This document shows, in pieces, positions 1 to 5,549 of a stretch of 9,478 nt of DNA. The position numbers and the translations under genes were made by a program. The notes under the pieces are model-generated. The model searched no databases, was not told the origin of the DNA, and worked only from the letters and a program-made list of their open reading frames with translations. Numbering within the stretch: the first letter of the stretch is position 1; each line of letters starts with the position of its first letter. Source of the stretch: Oscillospiraceae bacterium (GTDB lineage: Bacteria > Bacillota > Clostridia > Oscillospirales > UBA929); the NCBI GenBank assembly GCA_009777435.1, contig WRLW01000045.1, forward strand, positions 1 through 9,478. Direction: 5' to 3'.

Positions 1-1009
1 GAGCCGGCGCTGGAGCCAGCGGAGGCGGGGGCGGTGGGGGAGGCAGCGGAGCGGGAGGGGGAGGCGCGGTCGCGTCCGTCATTCCCGCCGCGGCCGTCGC
101 GCCGCCGCTCATAAGGCTCTCTATCATGCTTCTGGAGAAGTCCACGGGTGTGACCTGCATGATCTGGCTGTCTATCAGCCCCTCGACCACCATATCAAAG
201 CTCGTGCGCACGATCACCTCGTCCGGGTTTGAGATGCGCCCGAGCGCTTCCTTGCCCAAATCCACCATAAAAGCGTTGGGCGGCGATATGTCTATCGCGA
301 CGCCTATAAGCTTGGACAGCGATGTGGACGACGAGCCGACCATCTGGTTCATAACCTCGCTGATGGCCGACAGGTGCAGCTCGGACAGCTCGTCCTGTAC
401 ATTGGAGCCGTCGCCGCCCATCATAAGGTCAGTTATGATTTTAACATCATGGTCGCGCAAAAACAAGATGTTTGTCCCTTTTAGACCCTTTGTGTACTCA
501 ACCTCCACGGCCACAAAGGGTAGCGGGTACTCGGCGGAGATATCGTGCATCGTGGTAAGGCTGACGCGCGGCGTGGTTATATCCACCTTGCGGCCGAGCA
601 GCGTGTACAGGGTCGTGGCGGCGGTACCCATGCTGATATTGCCGATCTCGCCCATCGCGTCTATCTCGACCTCGGACAGCGGCGGGTCAATGGCCGCCAC
701 GGCCGCCATGGACGCCGTTTGCGGCGCGCCGCCCGCCATTTCGGCCGCGGGCGCCTCGGGCGGCGCGATGTCCGCTTCCGACATGCCCGCCAGCATGGCC
801 TCTATCTGCTCCTGCGACATCATGCCGCCCTCGTCGCCTTCGGCGGGAGCGGACTCGTCGTCGTCCATAGACGTCATGCCGGCCAGCATGGCCTCTATCT
901 GCTCCTGCGACATCATGCCGCCTTCGTCGCCGTCGGCGGAAGCGGCGCCGTCCGCTTGATCTCCGTGCAAGAGGGCGTCTATTTCGTTTTTGGACAAGCC
1001 GTTACTCAT
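1..1009 (-). CDS. fliY: FliY, CheC-like motor switch phosphatase (5' part; C-terminus beyond the window)
   Basis: FliY is the FliN-type C-ring protein of Gram-positive bacteria. It carries a CheC-like domain that dephosphorylates CheY-P at the switch. The first 336 codons are visible, and the frame stays open to the left edge. Residues 5-15 hold LSKNEIDALLH, the peptide that in FliM/FliY docks CheY-P. Two further related copies, MSQEQIEAMLAGM, lie at 33-45 and 64-76. The CheC-like domain (about 108-305) keeps both phosphatase motifs: D117-xxx-E121-xx-N124 in EIDAMGEIGNISMG, and S214-xxx-E218-xx-N221 in SAISEVMNQMVG. A Pro/Ala-rich linker (about 313-336, with eight prolines in a row at 323-330) leads towards the SpoA/FliN domain expected outside the window. 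The ATG has GAGGAGG 8 nt upstream, inside fliM. Confidence 0.95.
   Translation of the reverse strand, partial: MSNGLSKNEIDALLHGDQADGAASADGDEGGMMSQEQIEAMLAGMTSMDDDESAPAEGDEGGMMSQEQIEAMLAGMSEADIAPPEAPAAEMAGGAPQTASMAAVAAIDPPLSEVEIDAMGEIGNISMGTAATTLYTLLGRKVDITTPRVSLTTMHDISAEYPLPFVAVEVEYTKGLKGTNILFLRDHDVKIITDLMMGGDGSNVQDELSELHLSAISEVMNQMVGSSSTSLSKLIGVAIDISPPNAFMVDLGKEALGRISNPDEVIVRTSFDMVVEGLIDSQIMQVTPVDFSRSMIESLMSGGATAAAGMTDATAPPPPAPLPPPPPPPPLAPAPA
782..939 (-). repeat. In-frame duplication (31 codons) in the fliY 5' region
   Basis: Two 65-bp direct copies (875-939 and 782-846) are 93 bp apart and match at 62 of 65 bases. Both encode GDEGGMMSQEQIEAMLAGM. The spacing is a multiple of three, so the frame is kept. 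Near-identity at silent positions suggests recent duplication or ongoing homogenisation. Confidence 0.95.
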
Positions 1010-1997
1010 TTGCGATTTCCTCCTCGCGGATCATTTCGGAGATCCTGACGGCGTACCTGTTTTCCTTGACGCCTATGACACCCCTGAATTTACTCAGGTG
1101 GCCGACCTTGACGGTCAGCGGGTCGAGCACGCTGTGGTCGAGCTGCAATATATCGCCGGGCTGAAGCTCCAAAACGTCGCGCACGCTGGTTATGGTATCG
1201 TTGAACACCGCCGTCAGCGGGAGCGGCGTGGTCTGTATGCGGCGCTGTATGTCGGCCGCGCGCGGCTCGTGCTTGCGCCTGTCGGTCTGGAACATAAGCT
1301 TTGTGCTGAGCTGCTTGGCCACAGGCTCTAAGGCGAGCTGGGGCAGGCAGAAATTCATAAAGCCCTCGCTGTTGCCGATTTTCACGTTCAGCGTGATGAG
1401 GGCTATGGTCTCATTGAGCGCCACTATCTGCGCGAACTGCGGGCTGGTCTCAATGCGCTCAAGCATTACGCTTATCGGTATTATCTTCGACCACGACTCC
1501 ACCAGCAGGTTTATGCACTGGCGTATGATACGCTCAAGCAGAACAAGCTCTATCTCGGTGAAGCTGCGGCTGATTTCAATCGTACCCGACGAGCTGGAGC
1601 CGCCCAGCAGCCTTGAGATCATCACATAGGCGACGTCGGGGGCCACCTCCATCAGCGTCGGCCCGACTAACGGCGGCATACTCACGATGGCCAGCACCAC
1701 GGGCGACGGCATCGCGTTGACGAACTCCTGATACTTTACCTCCTCCACCGATATGACGTCGGCGGAACACATCACACGCAGCGTACCCGACAGATAGGTG
1801 GCGAACAGCCGCGCGAAGGTATCGTAAATAACGTTGAAGGTGCGTATCTGCTCTCTTGAGAACCGGTTTGCGGTTCGGAAGTCATATTCCTTGGCATTGG
1901 CCAGATTAGTCTGGTCGCCGTCCTCCGGCACGACGTCGCCGGAATTGAGAGCGTTTAGCAGAGCGTCAATTTCGCTTTGGGACAGAACGTCCGCCAA
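1002..1997 (-). CDS. fliM: FliM, flagellar motor switch protein
   Basis: FliM is the central C-ring switch protein: it binds phosphorylated CheY, FliG and FliN/FliY and sets rotation direction. The 331-residue product has an N-terminal CheY-binding peptide LSQSEIDALLNAL (residues 5-17). A CheC-like middle domain follows (about 40-235), and a SpoA (FliN-like) domain at about 255-323 with LELQPGDILQLDHSVLDPL and VGVIG-type strands. The conserved GGxG loop that contacts FliG reads GGSSSSG (132-138), so the fourth position is serine. The start is a TTG: AAGGAG lies 10 nt upstream and there is no better in-frame start. The 3' end overlaps fliY by 8 bp, and the fliY ribosome site lies inside fliM. 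Confidence 0.97.
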   Translation of the reverse strand: MADVLSQSEIDALLNALNSGDVVPEDGDQTNLANAKEYDFRTANRFSREQIRTFNVIYDTFARLFATYLSGTLRVMCSADVISVEEVKYQEFVNAMPSPVVLAIVSMPPLVGPTLMEVAPDVAYVMISRLLGGSSSSGTIEISRSFTEIELVLLERIIRQCINLLVESWSKIIPISVMLERIETSPQFAQIVALNETIALITLNVKIGNSEGFMNFCLPQLALEPVAKQLSTKLMFQTDRRKHEPRAADIQRRIQTTPLPLTAVFNDTITSVRDVLELQPGDILQLDHSVLDPLTVKVGHLSKFRGVIGVKENRYAVRISEMIREEEIANE

Positions 1998-2036
1998 TAC
2001 CGGTCAACTCCTTTTCAGAGGCCGCGCCATCATTAG

Positions 2037-2438
2037 TCAGGCTACCGTGAACTCGCTGAAATACGCGCCGTGAAAGATGGGGTCGGGCAGGCCGAGCGCC
2101 GCGTTGACGGCCTCCACCAGCCGGACGCCGAGCGCGTCGAGATCCTTGTAAACGGTGGCGTCCTCGGTGGTAAGTCTGCTTAACTCTTTTATAACGGCGT
2201 CGCGGATTATATAATTTCGCTCGACAAGCGACTCTACGGCCTTTTGGTCGGTTATCTCAAACATCACCGCGCATTTAAGCATCTTTTTGGCGTCCGGCTC
2301 GGCGAAATTTGTGACGAACGCTTCACCCGGGTCATACGCGAAAAGCTTTACTTCGACGTCGCCGCCGCAGGCGGCCATCAGCGCCGCCATGAGCGCGGCC
2401 GAACACATAAGCGCGACGAGCCGTTTTAACCCACGCAA
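2037..2438 (-). CDS. fliL: FliL, flagellar stator-associated membrane protein
   Basis: FliL is a single-pass inner membrane protein whose outer domain rings the stator and helps keep it engaged. The 133-residue product has the family features: FVTNFAEPDAKKMLKCAVMF at the start of the outer domain, then NYIIRDAVIKELSRLTTEDA, and the closing AYFSEFTVA. The start is a TTG with GGGAG 10 nt upstream; a basic n-region (R2, K5, R6) precedes a short hydrophobic stretch (about 7-23). Unusually this stretch ends in LMAAC24-GG, resembling a lipobox, where most FliL have a plain membrane anchor. The product lacks the long cytoplasmic N-terminal part of some FliL. A consensus promoter lies upstream, and fliM follows after 39 bp. 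Recognition of the family is firm; the lipoprotein reading is inference. Confidence 0.93.
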   Translation of the reverse strand: MRGLKRLVALMCSAALMAALMAACGGDVEVKLFAYDPGEAFVTNFAEPDAKKMLKCAVMFEITDQKAVESLVERNYIIRDAVIKELSRLTTEDATVYKDLDALGVRLVEAVNAALGLPDPIFHGAYFSEFTVA

Positions 2439-2471
2439 GGTAATCTCACTCCCAAATTTGCCTTCATATGA

Positions 2472-2505
2472 ACGGGGCGCGGCGAGGCAACAGACTACGC
2501 CCCGT
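2472..2505 (-). repeat. 8-bp inverted repeat at the predicted fliL transcript start
   Basis: ACGGGGCG and CGCCCCGT are perfect inverted arms separated by 18 nt; the upstream arm covers the expected start of transcription just after the -10. It may be a repressor operator or a 5' leader hairpin that shields the mRNA. No U-tract follows, so it is not a terminator. Confidence 0.55.
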
Positions 2506-2508
2506 ACA

Positions 2509-2538
2509 ATTATATAGAATCCGTATGCCTTTTGTCAA
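2509..2538 (-). promoter_or_regulatory. Consensus sigma-A promoter upstream of fliL
   Basis: On the minus strand, a perfect -35 TTGACA (2538-2533) and a perfect -10 TATAAT (2514-2509) are separated by 18 bp, one more than optimal. Transcription should start near 2502, leaving a 5' leader of about 60 nt before fliL. The spacer between motB and fliL is otherwise free of genes. Both hexamers being perfect makes chance unlikely, and this would give fliL-fliM-fliY their own housekeeping transcription. Confidence 0.8.
2525..2538 (-). repeat. 14-bp element shared with the flbD upstream region (copy at fliL)
   Basis: TTGACAAAAGGCAT on the minus strand matches TTGACAAAAGACAT at 4501-4514 in 13 of 14 bases. 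At fliL the element includes the -35 hexamer. At flbD its TTGACA lies 7 nt before the -35 and has no -10 at proper distance, although the 3' end of the element runs up to that -35. It could be a shared regulator site or chance. Confidence 0.35.
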
Positions 2539-2568
2539 GATTATTCCACAGCGCCGCGTTAAATGATA

Positions 2569-3357
2569 TCACATACCGCCGCTGAAATCACGCATTACAT
2601 AGAATTCCACCCGCCGGTTGCGGTCGCGGCCGTCAGATATGCTGTTGTCCGCTATGGGGTGGTGTTCGCCGCGCCCCTCATAGGAATACATGCTTTCGGA
2701 CAGGTCAGGGTACTCGGACTCCGGGAAAGCGTCGAGCAGGAACCTCAGCACGGTATAGGCCCGCCCCGCGCTCAGCGACCAGTTGTCCGGGAACTGCGCC
2801 GAATTCTGCGGCACGTTGTCGGTGTGCCCCTCTATACGGAACATGCCTATAAGCGGCAGCGTGAACTGGGAATGATTCATCAGCTGATCCATCACGTCTA
2901 TCAGGACGTCGGCCCCTCCGGGCTTTAGGTCGGCCTTTCCCGAGTCGAACAGCATGTCGCCCGGCAGCGTTATCTGGATCATGGTATTGTCGGAGCTGAC
3001 CGCGGTGTCGTCCTCTCTGGTTTCGATAAGCTGCGATACCATGGCCACCAGCTCATCCCACATATCCGAGCTTTGCAGCATCTCAAGATCGGACACGTCA
3101 AGATCCGCGATGCCCGGCGGGAAATACGGGGTGGTGTCGATGGGGTTGTTGGTCTGCGAGCTGCCGTCCCAGAAATAGGGCGTCCCCGAAAGCGTCGAGA
3201 GCGAGGAGGCGACCGTTTTCCATTTCTCGGCGTCAATGGTCGAGAAGGAGAACAGCAGCACGAAAAAGGTCAGCACCAGAGTAACCATGTCCCCGTATGT
3301 AGCCAGCCACGCGGGGCAGCCGGCGGGGGCGTCGTCAGACTTTTTTTTGCGCGCCAT
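2569..3357 (-). CDS. motB: MotB, flagellar stator protein with OmpA-like peptidoglycan-binding domain
   Basis: MotB pairs with MotA, carries the ion-binding aspartate and anchors the stator to the cell wall. The 262-residue product has a short basic N-terminus (MARKKK). One membrane helix follows (about 22-41), with the essential D23 in ATYGDMVTLVLTFFVLLFSF. A plug/linker region comes next. The OmpA-like domain spans about 127-255, including FDSGKADLKPGG, RIEGHTDNVP (174-183) and the RDRNRRVEFYV (245-254) motif that contacts diaminopimelate in the family. The FF...LLFSFS pattern in the helix is closer to PomB/MotS than to proton-type MotB. The ATG has AAAGGA upstream with somewhat long (11 nt) spacing. 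Codons 4-6 contain an A8 run. It follows motA by 21 bp; a 130-bp spacer separates it from fliL. Confidence 0.96.
   Translation of the reverse strand: MARKKKSDDAPAGCPAWLATYGDMVTLVLTFFVLLFSFSTIDAEKWKTVASSLSTLSGTPYFWDGSSQTNNPIDTTPYFPPGIADLDVSDLEMLQSSDMWDELVAMVSQLIETREDDTAVSSDNTMIQITLPGDMLFDSGKADLKPGGADVLIDVMDQLMNHSQFTLPLIGMFRIEGHTDNVPQNSAQFPDNWSLSAGRAYTVLRFLLDAFPESEYPDLSESMYSYEGRGEHHPIADNSISDGRDRNRRVEFYVMRDFSGGM
3341..3348 (-). repeat. A8 homopolymer at codons 4-6 of motB
   Basis: The motB coding strand reads ATG GCG CGC AAA AAA AAG, giving eight adenines in a row close to the start codon. Gain or loss of one base would truncate the protein. Confidence 0.9.
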
Positions 3358-3378
3358 ATTCAGTCCCGTCCTTTCCGG

Positions 3379-4173
3379 CTATATCTCGGTCTTGGCGGCC
3401 GCGGCGGCCGCGGTGGCGTCCTCCTTCACGCTGCGCGGCAGGAAGGAGAATAATTTTTCCTCTATTATACGCGGGTTCTCGCCGGCCTGTATGGACAGCA
3501 TACCCTCGAGCATGATTTCCTTGTACATGATCTCCTCGGCCGAATGGCCTTTAAGCTTGGCGGCAAAGGGGTTGCACAGGACGTTGGCGATAATCGAGCC
3601 GTACAGCGTTGTGACCAGCGCGACGGCCATGCCCGGCCCGAGCGCGGACGGGTCGTTGAGGTTTTGCAGCATGTTTATAAGCCCGACGAGCGTGCCTATC
3701 ATACCGAACGCCGGGGCGAAGGTGGCCATGGTCTCGATGATGCCTATCCCTGATTTATGCCGTTCCTCGAGCGCGCCGATCTCCGATTCCATGATGCCCC
3801 TGACCAGCTCGGCGTCGGTTCCGTCAACGATAAGCAGCACGCCTTTTTGCAAAAACGGCTCGTCGATGCCCTTCACGACCTCCTCGAGCGCCAGCAGGCC
3901 CTCCTTGCGCGCCACGTTGGCGAGGTCGATGACCGTTTTTATGCCGCTCACCACGTCGAATTTATGCGTTTTGAAGGTTATGCCGTAAATCTTGCCGAGG
4001 CCGGCCAGATCGCTCATCTTAAAGCCGGACATCATAACGAATATCGTGCCGCCCAGCGTGATTATGATCGAGCCGAGGTCAAACAGCCCGCCAATGGTGC
4101 CGCCGCCGAACACCGTTCCGAACAGTATACATCCAAACGCGCCTATAAGTCCTATCAGAGTAAAAATATCCAA
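3379..4173 (-). CDS. motA: MotA, flagellar stator protein (PomA-like)
   Basis: MotA forms, with MotB, the ion-conducting stator complex in the inner membrane and pushes on FliG. The 264-residue product has four membrane helices (about 1-20, 30-50, 148-169, 179-201) and a large cytoplasmic loop. In that loop R89 and E97 keep the spacing of the charged pair (E. coli R90/E98) that touches FliG. Helix 3 carries FAPAFGMIGTLVGLINML with P154; helix 4 region has ALVTTLYGSIIANVLCNPFA with P202, matching the two key prolines. The sequence around helix 4 (LGPGMAVALVTTLYG) recalls PomA of sodium-driven motors. The start is a TTG with AGGGG 10 nt upstream; no in-frame ATG is near. The C-terminus has six alanines in a row, encoded by a GC-rich tandem repeat. 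Confidence 0.96.
   Translation of the reverse strand: MDIFTLIGLIGAFGCILFGTVFGGGTIGGLFDLGSIIITLGGTIFVMMSGFKMSDLAGLGKIYGITFKTHKFDVVSGIKTVIDLANVARKEGLLALEEVVKGIDEPFLQKGVLLIVDGTDAELVRGIMESEIGALEERHKSGIGIIETMATFAPAFGMIGTLVGLINMLQNLNDPSALGPGMAVALVTTLYGSIIANVLCNPFAAKLKGHSAEEIMYKEIMLEGMLSIQAGENPRIIEEKLFSFLPRSVKEDATAAAAAAKTEI
3394..3411 (-). repeat. 9-bp tandem repeat encoding the motA poly-alanine tail
   Basis: GGCGGCCGC occurs twice in direct tandem, in frame, near the 3' end of motA and encodes part of a run of six alanines. Such a repeat can change length in units of three residues without breaking the frame. Confidence 0.6.
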
Positions 4174-4178
4174 TCAGC

Positions 4179-4427
4179 TCACACCCCTTCGTCGGTCTCG
4201 CCGCGCGACGCGCCCAGCAGATCCTCGCGAACCATCTTGGGCATACCGAGAAAAACCTCTTGCTTGTGGCGCACGATTCTTGAATACAGCTCCTCGGAGG
4301 ATTCCTCGACCACCACCTTTTTGCCTGTGGTCATGGTCAGCACGGTGTCGGGAGTATGCTCTATGAACTCTATAAGGTCGGGATTGATGTAAAACTCTTT
4401 TCCGTTGAGACGCGACGCCTTTATCAC
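4179..4427 (-). CDS. flbD: FlbD/SwrD, small flagellar motility protein
   Basis: FlbD-family proteins (SwrD in B. subtilis) are small cytoplasmic proteins encoded between flgE and the stator or fliL genes. SwrD supports swarming and motor power in B. subtilis, apparently by promoting stator function. The 82-residue product matches the family along its length: IKASRLNGKEFYINPDLIEF at the N-terminus, then HTPDTVLTMTTGKKVVVEES. The tail (about 50-82) is less conserved. I chose GTG 4427 because the family normally begins M-I-x-x-x-R-L-N-G and because a G-rich ribosome site has 8 nt spacing; GTG 4436 would add three residues. The stop is 5 nt before the motA start, which suggests tight co-translation. 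It should not be confused with the Caulobacter regulator also named FlbD. Confidence 0.92.
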   Translation of the reverse strand: MIKASRLNGKEFYINPDLIEFIEHTPDTVLTMTTGKKVVVEESSEELYSRIVRHKQEVFLGMPKMVREDLLGASRGETDEGV

Positions 4428-4435
4428 TAAAGACA

Positions 4436-4440
4436 CCCCC
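4436..4440 (-). promoter_or_regulatory. Ribosome binding site deciding the flbD start
   Basis: GGGGG on the minus strand lies 8 nt before GTG 4427. The alternative in-frame GTG at 4436 begins within this G-run, so it would have no proper spacing. Confidence 0.6.
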
Positions 4441-4472
4441 GCAAAATAAGATGGGCGAAACCGGTGTACATC

Positions 4473-4501
4473 AGTATATCACACACGGCCTGACATGCCA
4501 A
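4473..4501 (-). promoter_or_regulatory. Probable sigma-A promoter for flbD-motA-motB
   Basis: On the minus strand, -35 TTGGCA (4501-4496) and -10 TATACT (4478-4473) are separated by exactly 17 bp. TG precedes the -10 with one base between (TGATATACT), giving an extended -10. Each hexamer differs from consensus at one base. Start of transcription would be near 4465, about 40 nt upstream of flbD. An inverted repeat GACAT-GCCA-ATGTC (4492-4505) covers the -35 and might be an operator. Its position just downstream of the flgE palindrome supports a new transcription unit here. Confidence 0.65.
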
Positions 4502-4514
4502 TGTCTTTTGTCAA
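4501..4514 (-). repeat. 14-bp element shared with the fliL promoter (copy at flbD)
   Basis: TTGACAAAAGACAT on the minus strand, a 13/14 match to the fliL copy at 2525-2538. It overlaps the first base of the predicted flbD -35 (4501) and part of the GACAT-GCCA-ATGTC inverted repeat. Confidence 0.35.
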
Positions 4515-4542
4515 AATTTCACATAATACGTCTCTGACGCGC

Positions 4543-4570
4543 CGAGGGTTTGCCTTAAGGCAAACCCTCG
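4543..4570. repeat. 28-bp perfect palindrome between flgE and flbD
   Basis: The sequence CGAGGGTTTGCCTT is followed directly by its exact reverse complement, giving a 28-bp perfect palindrome with its centre at 4556/4557. As RNA it would form a very stable 12-bp hairpin with a UUAA loop, 18 nt after the flgE stop. Downstream on the minus strand comes GCGCGTCAGAG with no U-tract, so it is not a standard intrinsic terminator. It could act as an mRNA 3' stabiliser or processing site, an atypical attenuator, or a protein-binding site. The perfect symmetry is seen; the role is inferred. Confidence 0.85.
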
Positions 4571-4581
4571 GGTATAACCCG
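4569..4581 (-). repeat. Small inverted repeat just after flgE
   Basis: CGGGT-TAT-ACCCG on the minus strand forms a perfect 5-bp stem with a 3-nt loop, 7 nt after the flgE stop. It overlaps the larger palindrome by 2 nt, so the two hairpins cannot both form at full length. Confidence 0.5.
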
Positions 4582-4588
4582 TTAGGAA

Positions 4589-5542
4589 TTAACGCTTCAG
4601 ATTGATAAGCTCCTCGAGCAGGGTGTCGGAGACCGTGATGATGCGTGAGTTGGCCTGGAAGCCGCGCTGGGTGATGATCATATCGGTGAACTCCTTGGAG
4701 AGGTCAACGTTTGACATCTCAAGCGCGCCGGCCCTGACTTCGCCCGCTACGCCGCCCTGTCCGGGCTGGTAGTAACCCGGGATGCCGGAGTTGCTCGACA
4801 CCCTGTAGAGGTTGTCGCCCTCGCGGGTAAGGCCGGGCGCGTTGACGAAGCACGCGAGCGGTATAACGGCTATGTCTCTCAGCTCGCCCTCGGCGTCGAT
4901 GCCTGTGACCAAGCCGGTCTTGTCTATGGAAATGCTGACGAAGTTGAGAGGTATGGCCAGCGGCCCCAGAGCCTCTTCGTAATTATCGGGGTCTATCCTG
5001 CCGCCGAACTCCGGGTCGAAAAGATCGCCCAGCTCTTGGGGATCCTTCACGCCCAGCTCCTCGATGGTTCTTCCGCCGTCAACGTCGATCGCCTCAAACG
5101 CGCTGTCGAAATATTCATGGTCGAGCAGGTTCACGCCCATTATCATCATGCCGTTGGCCGCGACCAAGAAGCCGTTTTCGTCGAGGTAAAGGTTGCCCGC
5201 GCGGGTGTAGAAGATATCGTCGCCGTTCAGCACCGAGATGAAGCCGTCGCCCTGAATGGCGAGGTCGAGCATACGGTCTGTGGTCATCATGCCGCCCGTG
5301 GTGAACACCACGTCGATCGACGAGGTGGAGACGCCCAGCCCGACCTGCTTCGGGTTAAGGCCGCCCAGAGCCTGGCTCGGGCGCGTCGCGCCGGCCAGCG
5401 TCTGGTTGAACATCTCCGCGAAGGTGGTGCGGCTGGTCTTATAGCCCTGTGTGTTGACGTTTGCGATGTTGTTGCCTATGACGTCCATTTTTATCTGATG
5501 GTTCCGAAGTCCTGAAACTCCCGCGAACATTGATCTAAGCAT
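4589..5542 (-). CDS. flgE: FlgE, flagellar hook protein (FlgE/F/G family)
   Basis: FlgE polymerises into the curved hook that joins rod to filament outside the cell. The 317-residue product has the paired terminal helices of axial proteins. The N-terminal part is MLRSMFAGVSGLRNHQIKMD followed by VIGNNIANVNTQGYK (residues 1-35). The C-terminal part (about 272-317) has EMSNVDLSKEFTDMIITQRG and FQANSRIITVSDTLLEELI. Conserved LAIQGDGFISV and FYTRAGNL motifs follow the first third. The centre (about 145-205) is acidic and likely surface exposed. The family includes the rod protein FlgG, but location straight after fliK-flgD supports hook protein. I chose ATG 5542 for its ribosome site and family start. 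Length is modest, like other Bacillota hooks. Confidence 0.93.
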   Translation of the reverse strand: MLRSMFAGVSGLRNHQIKMDVIGNNIANVNTQGYKTSRTTFAEMFNQTLAGATRPSQALGGLNPKQVGLGVSTSSIDVVFTTGGMMTTDRMLDLAIQGDGFISVLNGDDIFYTRAGNLYLDENGFLVAANGMMIMGVNLLDHEYFDSAFEAIDVDGGRTIEELGVKDPQELGDLFDPEFGGRIDPDNYEEALGPLAIPLNFVSISIDKTGLVTGIDAEGELRDIAVIPLACFVNAPGLTREGDNLYRVSSNSGIPGYYQPGQGGVAGEVRAGALEMSNVDLSKEFTDMIITQRGFQANSRIITVSDTLLEELINLKR

Positions 5543-5549
5543 ATGTATG

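Noticed and set aside
126..959. Long plus-strand open frame opposite fliY
   Set aside because: It is the antisense shadow of fliY: Ser/Ala/Met-rich low-complexity sequence, its apparent repeats mirror the FliY duplication, and the minus strand encodes a clear CheC-like protein.
2439..2568. Riboswitch in the motB-fliL spacer
   Set aside because: The leader after the promoter is only about 60 nt and shows no recognised conserved riboswitch core, such as that of the c-di-GMP class; only one simple inverted repeat is visible.
4509..4514. TTGACA upstream of flbD taken as a -35 box
   Set aside because: No acceptable -10 lies 16-18 bp downstream; the TATACT is 30 bp away. TTGGCA at 4501-4496 has the correct 17-bp spacing.
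4543..4570. Palindrome after flgE as an intrinsic terminator
   Set aside because: No T-rich stretch follows it on either strand.
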